From contig JALSPX010000016.1 of assembly GCA_026985755.1 (NCBI GenBank), forward strand, positions 1 through 5,387: a DNA stretch of 5,387 bases, written 5' to 3'. Position numbers and translations under genes: made by a program. This stretch comes from Sulfurovum sp. Lineage in GTDB: Bacteria > Campylobacterota > Campylobacteria > Campylobacterales > Sulfurovaceae. Positions 1-4,190 of the stretch are shown piece after piece. The notes under the pieces are model-generated. The model saw only the letters and a program-made list of their open reading frames with translations, was not told the DNA's origin and ran no database searches. How positions within the stretch are numbered: position 1 is the stretch's first letter; each line of letters starts with the position of its first letter.

Positions 1-72
1 CTCGAAGAACAGAGTGATGAACAATTCTATCTCAAACTTATAGAACTACACCAAACATCATCCCTCACATAG
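1..72 (+). CDS. 3' end of an unidentified upstream gene (partial)
   Basis: Frame 1 is open from the window edge and gives a 23-residue C-terminal tail (LEEQSDEQFYLKLIELHQ followed by TSSLT) ending at a TAG at 70-72. The tail is amphipathic with acidic and Leu/Ile residues, as at the end of a helical soluble protein, but it is too short to name a family. The stop lies 8 nt before the pgpA start, and the pgpA ribosome-binding site overlaps the stop codon, so the two genes are probably co-transcribed and translationally linked. It is considered real because of this tight spacing and an open frame with ordinary composition; its function is unknown from what is visible. Confidence 0.6.
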   Translation, partial: LEEQSDEQFYLKLIELHQTSSLT

Positions 73-80
73 GAAAACAT

Positions 81-572
81 ATGACATTACAAAAACTTTT
101 TTTAACTTTTGGAGGGGCAGGTCTTAGCCCCAATGCACCTGGTACTGTAGGTACACTGGCTTCTCTTCCTGTAGGCTTAGCCCTACTCTACTATTTGGGC
201 ATGGAGACACTTTTTATGGCAACACTTGCCATCACCATCATAGGTATATTTGAAATCAACAAATACGAAAAAAATACAGGCATGCACGATCAACAGCACA
301 TCGTCATAGACGAAGCAGCAGGCATGTGGCTCAGCCTCATGGTAGCCCACTCTACAGCCATTACTATGACGTATCCTTATGCCCAGTGGCTCGCTATTCT
401 CTTCAGCTTCGCTGCATTTAGACTCTTTGACATTTGGAAACCCTCTACCATAGGCTGGATAGACAGAGAACTTAAAGGTGGTATGGGTGTGATGCTTGAT
501 GATGTACTAGCAGGTATTGCTGGTGGGTTACTCTCTGCATTGCTTCTCATAGGACTTGAAAAAATCCTTTAG
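81..572 (+). CDS. pgpA: Phosphatidylglycerophosphatase A
   Basis: This 163-residue integral inner-membrane enzyme should remove the phosphate from phosphatidylglycerol phosphate to give phosphatidylglycerol, the last step of PG synthesis. The family signatures are all visible: a Gly-rich GxGLSPxAPGTxGT segment at residues 11-25, HD (69-70) followed by IVIDEAAG (74-81) with the conserved acidic pair D77/E78, FDIWKP (116-121), and the GGMGVMLDDVLAG block (133-145) with D140/D141. Hydrophobic stretches at about 28-57, 84-112 and 141-158 fit the several membrane spans of PgpA. The length matches the usual 150-175 residues, so the gene looks intact. The start is supported by AGGA at 71-74, six bases upstream. 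It follows the preceding gene by 8 nt. Its base composition is clearly richer in G+C than the genes to its right, marking the edge of the AT-rich block. Confidence 0.95.
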   Translation: MTLQKLFLTFGGAGLSPNAPGTVGTLASLPVGLALLYYLGMETLFMATLAITIIGIFEINKYEKNTGMHDQQHIVIDEAAGMWLSLMVAHSTAITMTYPYAQWLAILFSFAAFRLFDIWKPSTIGWIDRELKGGMGVMLDDVLAGIAGGLLSALLLIGLEKIL

Positions 573-612
573 ACTGGAACCAAATCTTCTTCTCTTCCTG
601 ATAAAATTGGGC

Positions 613-647
613 ACCTCTAATAATTTACCTCAAAAAAAGAGAGGTAA
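613..647 (+). other. Weak hairpin in the spacer after pgpA
   Basis: A 7-bp perfect stem (625-631 with 641-647, TTACCTC/GAGGTAA) has a 9-nt A-rich loop. An upstream copy of ACCTCT (613-618) could compete for the same AGAGGT arm (640-645), giving two mutually exclusive hairpins. No T-run follows on either strand, so a standard intrinsic terminator is not supported. It could still weaken read-through from pgpA into the lipoprotein genes. The rest of the 573-712 spacer shows no confident promoter; TAATGT-like sequence near 687-692 is a poor -10 candidate. Confidence 0.25.
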
Positions 648-712
648 TACTTCACTAATACTCTTATGTTATCATTTTGCAAATGCTAATGTAAATAAAA
701 AAGGGAAGATTC

Positions 713-805
713 ATGACAAAAAAACAATTTATGACATTACTGGCACTTGGTAGCTTATGTTTTGTGGGGTGTGGGGATAGCAATAAAAAAAGTTATCTAG
801 CTCCT
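713..805 (+). repeat. Near-identical 5' gene segment, copy 1 (pair at 2028-2120)
   Basis: The first 31 codons of lipoproteins A and C differ at only 5 of 93 bases, with 51 consecutive identical bases (718-768 and 2033-2083). Four of the five differences are synonymous third-position changes. The segment covers the signal peptide, lipobox and the short linker CGDSNKKSYLAP. A second, shorter identical run of 31 bases is at 1172-1202 and 2487-2517. Confidence 0.9.
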
Positions 806-1336
806 CAAGAAGAAGATATACAGCTAAAAGTATCATTGGAACGAAACACAACAAGCAAACATCCTCTAGATATTGTTGTCAAGCTAAAAAACTTGTCTGG
901 CAAAACCATCTACTATGAAAACAATATGTTTCCTGAGAATACCAAAAATATGATAAGAAACTTTTTTATTATCATGGAAGATAATATTGAAGTACCATAT
1001 TCATGGATAAATGCATATCCTATTGCATATACCTTTAATACAATCAAAGCAGGAGAAACACTTGTCAAACATTTTTCAATAGATAAACTTTATAAAGTAC
1101 ATAAAGGTCATCATAATTACAATATCTCAATAAGATATAAAGATATACGGGCAAAAACTACCGATAATAGACCAGAAGCATTTACTGAGAGTGATTATAC
1201 TACGCTTCTCGAAGAAGAGGGATATTCTAATATACTGCCTCCAGAAGAAGCAACAAGTAAAAACTTTTATATAGAGTCGTCATCACTAGACTTTAATGCA
1301 ACGATTCATACTATTAGAAAAATGCAACAAAAATAA
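713..1336 (+). CDS. Lipoprotein A, stand-alone M35-propeptide-like domain
   Basis: This 207-residue protein has a lipoprotein signal peptide: KK at 3-4, hydrophobic 6-19 and a lipobox FVGC with C20 as the lipidated residue, so it should be anchored to a membrane, facing the periplasm or outside. The mature part (about 36-142 plus a last strand at 190-198) looks all-beta and matches the prodomain of the protease encoded downstream: an ED-N-IEVPY strand (89-96), AGET (113-116), FSIDKLY (121-127) and G-H-H-N-Y (132-136). Between the last two strands it has an acidic insertion of about 35 residues (PEAFTESDY, LLEEEGYS, ILPP) that the protease prodomain and lipoprotein B lack. It has no catalytic motif. 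The start is supported by AGGGA at 702-706. It is a paralog of lipoprotein C, about 70% identical by hand alignment. A possible role is a tethered inhibitor or chaperone of the aspzincin; that role is inferred only. Confidence 0.85.
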   Translation: MTKKQFMTLLALGSLCFVGCGDSNKKSYLAPQEEDIQLKVSLERNTTSKHPLDIVVKLKNLSGKTIYYENNMFPENTKNMIRNFFIIMEDNIEVPYSWINAYPIAYTFNTIKAGETLVKHFSIDKLYKVHKGHHNYNISIRYKDIRAKTTDNRPEAFTESDYTTLLEEEGYSNILPPEEATSKNFYIESSSLDFNATIHTIRKMQQK

Positions 1337-1351
1337 GGACAAATATAATGA
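1335..1351 (+). repeat. 17-nt ribosome-site/start repeat, copy 1 (pair at 2666-2682)
   Basis: The sequence aaggacaaatataatga is identical at 1335-1351 and 2666-2682. At the second site it is the ribosome-binding site and ATG of the protease gene. Here it directly follows the stop of lipoprotein A and opens only a very short ORF. Both copies lie just behind an A/C-type lipoprotein gene, so they are probably homologous by duplication of a lipoprotein + protease unit, not by chance. Confidence 0.75.
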
Positions 1352-1398
1352 TAAAAGCACTATCTAACTATGTATCTATACATCCCCCCCAATTATAG
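1348..1398 (+). pseudogene. 16-codon ORF, possible remnant of a second protease gene start
   Basis: The ATG at 1348 has a good ribosome-binding site (AAGGA, 8 nt away) identical to that of the downstream protease gene, but the frame encodes only MIKALSNYVSIHPPQL before a TAG. The coding part after ATG does not align convincingly with the protease signal peptide, so it may be the scar of a deleted copy, a different lost gene, or a short leader peptide. It contains a C7 run at 1384-1390. Adding or removing one C leads to stops within about 12-15 codons of the tract, so no frame produces a long product or fuses with lipoprotein B. Confidence 0.35.
1384..1390 (+). repeat. C7 homopolymer tract
   Basis: Seven consecutive C residues stand out in an otherwise very AT-rich spacer between lipoproteins A and B. 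Poly-G/C tracts cause slipped-strand phase variation in Campylobacterota, usually when 8 or longer, so this one is at or below the usual threshold. Confidence 0.5.
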
Positions 1399-1452
1399 AA
1401 ATGAAACAAAAAAACAATTGATTTAAATAAAATTACTTTAAAAGGAACATAG

Positions 1453-1953
1453 ATGAAAAAAATATACATTTTGGCACTTGTGCTGTTAAGTTTAACCTTA
1501 TTAGGTTGTGGAGGTAATCATAATGCCAAGAAGAGTTCAATAGACAATGATATAATGGAATATCATAATCAATTAGAAGATATAAAAAATCTGAATATCA
1601 GTATTGAGTATCTTCCTTTAAAACATACTGCACTAAATATATCTGTAAGCATTGCAAATAATACAGACCATGATATCTTACTCCTACATGAGATAAAATC
1701 ACCTCTTTATTTTTCTGTCATAGAAGATGGTGTTAAAATAAATCATATTGATGCTAATATAGATTTTTTAGAAGGAGGAGAAATAATGAAGCCGGGAACA
1801 TTTCAATTTTATAATATCGATATTGCAACGTGGTTTTATACCCACAAAGGTACACACAGATATGAGATTACACTAGAACCTATCAATGGATGGAAAAGTA
1901 ATACTATAGAGTTTGATGCTAAGCTGACCAAAGATGGTGGGAAACCAGAATAA
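1453..1953 (+). CDS. Lipoprotein B, diverged propeptide-like family member
   Basis: This 166-residue lipoprotein has a clean signal: KK at 2-3, hydrophobic 4-18 and lipobox LLGC with C19 as the lipidation site. The mature part has a polar linker (20-46) and then an all-beta domain in the same order as lipoproteins A and C and the protease prodomain: a strand with NISVSIANNT (62-71), FSVIEDG (87-93), KPGTF (113-117), FYNIDIATWFY (119-129), KGTHRYEI (132-139) and a last strand TIEFDAKL (151-158). Identity to A or C is low, so kinship rests on motif order and spacing. It lacks the acidic insertion of A and C and passes directly from the penultimate to the last strand, like the protease prodomain. 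The start is supported by AAAGGA at 1441-1446 with 6-nt spacing. It is the most AT-rich gene here by sampled lines. Its function is unknown; it probably acts with the same protease. Confidence 0.8.
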   Translation: MKKIYILALVLLSLTLLGCGGNHNAKKSSIDNDIMEYHNQLEDIKNLNISIEYLPLKHTALNISVSIANNTDHDILLLHEIKSPLYFSVIEDGVKINHIDANIDFLEGGEIMKPGTFQFYNIDIATWFYTHKGTHRYEITLEPINGWKSNTIEFDAKLTKDGGKPE

Positions 1954-1962
1954 TAAATAAAA

Positions 1963-1970
1963 AAGGAGGT
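1963..1970 (+). promoter_or_regulatory. Orphan perfect Shine-Dalgarno sequence
   Basis: AAGGAGGT, a full complement of the 16S anti-Shine-Dalgarno core, is the strongest ribosome-binding sequence in the window but has no ATG, GTG or TTG at a usable distance. The nearest possible start is a non-standard ATT at 1976, which would open only 12 codons (ILKYNNDIKIHK) to a TAA at 2012-2014. The lipoprotein C start at 2028 uses its own AAGGA at 2016-2020. This may be the leftover of a lost gene or a standby site. A TATAAA at 1996-2001 could be a -10 element for lipoprotein C, but no -35 supports it. Confidence 0.45.
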
Positions 1971-2027
1971 ACACAATTTTAAAATACAACAATGATATAA
2001 AAATACATAAATAAAAAGGAATACATC

Positions 2028-2120
2028 ATGATAAAAAAACAATTTATGACATTACTGGCACTTGGTAGCTTATGTTTTGTGGGCTGTGGCGATAGTAACA
2101 AAAAAAGTTATCTAGCTCCT
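2028..2120 (+). repeat. Near-identical 5' gene segment, copy 2 (pair at 713-805)
   Basis: This is the second copy of the signal-peptide and linker segment shared by lipoproteins A and C, with 88 of 93 bases identical. Such close nucleotide identity beside a much more diverged middle suggests either a recent gene-conversion tract or strong constraint on the export signal. Confidence 0.9.
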
Positions 2121-2648
2121 GATGAAGAGGAGATACATCTAAAAGTATCATTAGAACGAGATAGCAAAAGCAAACACCCCTTAGATATTATTGTCAAGCT
2201 AACAAACTTGTCTGACAAAACCGTTTATTATGCAAAGGATTACTTTCCTCATAATACAGCAAATGTTATAAACGACTTTTTTATGGTCAAAGAAGATAAT
2301 ATTGAAGTGCACTATAAATGGATTGAAGCATCTCTTGGAGGGTTTACTTTCACTCCCATAAAATCAGGGAAAACACAAATACATCATTTTTCGATTGATA
2401 AACTTTATGAAGTGCATAAAGGCCATCACAATTACAATATTTCTCTTAGGTATCCATGGATAACAGCAAAAAGCACAGATGGGCGGCCAGAAGCATTTAC
2501 TGAGAGTGATTATACTATTCTTCTCGAAGAAGAGGGGTATTCTGATATACTTCCGCCAAATGAGAGGACAAGTAGAGCAATCAATCTAGATACAAAATCA
2601 CCTCTAGACTTCAACGCAACTATTCACACTATTAGAAAAATACAATAA
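2028..2648 (+). CDS. Lipoprotein C, stand-alone M35-propeptide-like domain
   Basis: This 206-residue close paralog of lipoprotein A lies 30 nt upstream of the protease gene. The signal peptide and lipobox (FVGC, C20) are almost identical to A. The beta domain shows EDNIEVHY (89-96), FSIDKLY (121-127) and KGHHNYNIS (131-139), with a last strand LDFNATI near residue 191. The acidic insertion PEAFTESDY...LLEEEGYS...ILPP is kept. Divergence from A is uneven: about 97% identity over residues 1-31, about half over 69-119, and high again around 120-177. The start is supported by AAGGA at 2016-2020, 7 nt away. The domain resembles the prodomain of the adjacent aspzincin, so the product may bind that protease in trans at the membrane; this is inference, since the sequence shows no active-site or inhibitor loop that I can name. 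A general surface lipoprotein role is the alternative. Confidence 0.87.
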   Translation: MIKKQFMTLLALGSLCFVGCGDSNKKSYLAPDEEEIHLKVSLERDSKSKHPLDIIVKLTNLSDKTVYYAKDYFPHNTANVINDFFMVKEDNIEVHYKWIEASLGGFTFTPIKSGKTQIHHFSIDKLYEVHKGHHNYNISLRYPWITAKSTDGRPEAFTESDYTILLEEEGYSDILPPNERTSRAINLDTKSPLDFNATIHTIRKIQ

Positions 2649-2665
2649 AATAAATTAAATTAAAA

Positions 2666-2682
2666 AAGGACAAATATAATGA
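2666..2682 (+). repeat. 17-nt ribosome-site/start repeat, copy 2 (pair at 1335-1351)
   Basis: This copy is functional: it supplies AAAGGA and the ATG (2679) of the protease gene. Its identical partner lies behind lipoprotein A. Confidence 0.75.
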
Positions 2683-4160
2683 AAAAATTACTTACATTAT
2701 TAATAATTACTACAGCTATGCTCTTTTCGAGTGAGCTACTAGAAGTAGAGCTAGAAGCCAATGCTACCAAAGAGCAACCGCTCCTTATTAAAATGAGTCT
2801 TACCAATATATCTAGTAGTGATATCTATGTAGACAAGGAAAGCTTTCCTTTTGATCAATCCGATATTAGTAGAAACATGTTTAAAGTAAAAGAAGATGAG
2901 CAAAGTATATTTTATACAGGAATAAAGTCTCGAGGAGAAGCAAAATACAAACTAATTTCTTCAGGGGAAAGTTATAGCATTTATATACCTCTTAGCAAAT
3001 TCTATTCTGTACGACAAGGAACACATCAATACGACATAGTCTACACGGATACTATTGCAGTAAAATACAAAAATATAGAGAAGCTTACAACTTTAACTTC
3101 AAACCACCTTGAGATTGAAACTACTATTGAAACAAAAAATAGACCTAACTATAAAAAATCAAAATCCATAAAATCAACATGTACCTCCAGTCAACGTACT
3201 CTTTTGCACAATGATTTATCTAGATCAAGAAATGTAGCACAAAAAGCCACACAACTATTACCTGCTTCAGGGTATAATGATTCATTATACAAAAAATATT
3301 TTGGATCACCAAACAGCGGATACCTAAACATTATATATGAAAATTTTAAAAGAATATACAATGCTACACAACATGTAAATATGTCCTGCGAGAGAAGTTG
3401 TAGAACTACGACAATGAAGGCCTATGTTCACTCCAATTATTATCAACATAAGATAATTCACATTTGTCCAGCATACTGGACGAAACCGACCAATGAAAGA
3501 CATGGAATACTCATCCATGAATTGTCACATTTTATAGATGTTGCAGATACCGATGACTTTTTGTATCCAGGATATGGAACTTCTCCAGAAGCTGCAATTA
3601 AACTTGCTGAATATAGACCTCATCAAGCAATTCGTGGTGCTTATAATTACGGATATTATGCACAAGAACTCATAAATCACAACAATACTAACAAACCAAC
3701 AACAACCCCAAGCACAGGAAGCAGTTCTCCTCGTTACTACAACTTCAACAGTCCTAAAAATTCAGAGGGTTGGAGAGCTGGAAACCTTAGAGATGCTTAT
3801 GGTGGGCCTGTAAATGGTGCATGGTTTTTTCAGGTAAGTTATAATGACCCTCAACTCTATAGCCCAACACTCAATATCAATGCCAATGTCATTAAAAAAA
3901 TCACTATTAGAATGGCAAATGCATTTAATCCTGCGCAATTCAACTTGCTTCAGGTTTTTTGGAAGGGTTCAGGACAAGGATTCTCTGAAGCCAACAGCCA
4001 AGTCATCTCTGTATATAACCATGGCGGATGGGTGACCTACACTATTGATCTGAGTAGAAATCCTAGATGGCAGGGAAATATAGAACAAATCAGAATAGAC
4101 CCTCTTATTGCAGGAGATGGACACTGGATAGCGATAGACTCTATTAGTCTTACACGATAA
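2679..4160 (+). CDS. Secreted M35 aspzincin metalloprotease with prodomain and C-terminal binding-type domain
   Basis: This 493-residue protein should be exported by Sec: MKK start, hydrophobic 4-17 and likely cleavage near residues 17-19, with no lipobox. Residues about 20-152 form a beta-rich prodomain like those of M35 enzymes (FKVKED 68-73, YTG 79-81, SGES 95-98, FY 108-109, G114, YDIVY 118-122). Residues about 166-332 are the catalytic domain: HELSH (H280, E281, H284) with D293 nine residues after the last His as third zinc ligand (DTDD in place of the usual GTxD), and Y296 at the place of the catalytic Tyr. C168, C237, C241 and C263 match the four disulfide cysteines of the Grifola peptidyl-Lys metalloendopeptidase (GfMEP). 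Where GfMEP has Asp154 and Glu157 for Lys recognition, Y322 and G325 stand here (alignment from memory), so Lys preference is doubtful. A Thr/Pro/Ser linker (335-351) leads to a C-terminal jelly-roll-like domain (352-493) ending in W-x-G-x-I-x-x-IRIDP and IDSISL, often seen in carbohydrate-binding modules. It is the last gene of the block. Confidence 0.92.
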   Translation: MKKLLTLLIITTAMLFSSELLEVELEANATKEQPLLIKMSLTNISSSDIYVDKESFPFDQSDISRNMFKVKEDEQSIFYTGIKSRGEAKYKLISSGESYSIYIPLSKFYSVRQGTHQYDIVYTDTIAVKYKNIEKLTTLTSNHLEIETTIETKNRPNYKKSKSIKSTCTSSQRTLLHNDLSRSRNVAQKATQLLPASGYNDSLYKKYFGSPNSGYLNIIYENFKRIYNATQHVNMSCERSCRTTTMKAYVHSNYYQHKIIHICPAYWTKPTNERHGILIHELSHFIDVADTDDFLYPGYGTSPEAAIKLAEYRPHQAIRGAYNYGYYAQELINHNNTNKPTTTPSTGSSSPRYYNFNSPKNSEGWRAGNLRDAYGGPVNGAWFFQVSYNDPQLYSPTLNINANVIKKITIRMANAFNPAQFNLLQVFWKGSGQGFSEANSQVISVYNHGGWVTYTIDLSRNPRWQGNIEQIRIDPLIAGDGHWIAIDSISLTR

Positions 4161-4165
4161 AAGTA

Positions 4166-4190
4166 TACAGAAAGCTACATGCTTTCTGTA
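4166..4190. terminator. Hairpin between convergent genes
   Basis: A perfect 10-bp stem (4166-4175 with 4181-4190, TACAGAAAGC/GCTTTCTGTA) encloses a 5-nt loop, six bases after the protease stop. It contains the stop codon (4175-4177) and last codons of the minus-strand gene. On the minus strand it is followed by a modest T-rich stretch (TACTTTTATCG), fitting an intrinsic terminator for that gene. On the plus strand no T-run follows, so termination of the protease transcript may be partial or factor-dependent. Confidence 0.6.

Noticed and set aside
556..753. 65-codon plus-strand ORF overlapping the end of pgpA and the start of lipoprotein A
   Set aside because: It overlaps two well-supported genes, its start lies inside pgpA, its product is a low-complexity mix with no signal or domain, and most of it lies over a plain spacer.
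1370..1383. Small hairpin (5-bp stem, TCTA loop) just before the C7 tract
   Set aside because: The stem is too short and AT-rich to act as a terminator, and no T-run follows.
1401..1440. Sequence acaaaaaaacaatt at 1406-1419 resembling the first codons of lipoproteins A and C, as if another lipoprotein start had decayed here
   Set aside because: The 14-base match is mostly an A run and the similarity stops at once; this is too weak in such AT-rich DNA to call a remnant.
1836..2042. Minus-strand ORF of 68 codons over the end of lipoprotein B and the following spacer
   Set aside because: It is the antisense reading of AT-rich sequence, rich in Phe/Tyr/Ile/Leu as expected by chance, and it has no support from neighbours.
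3324..3518. Minus-strand ORF of 64 codons inside the protease gene
   Set aside because: It is antisense to the catalytic domain, whose HExxH and cysteine pattern prove the plus-strand frame.
3844..4035. Plus-strand ORF of 63 codons inside the protease gene
   Set aside because: It is an out-of-frame shadow of the C-terminal domain coding sequence.
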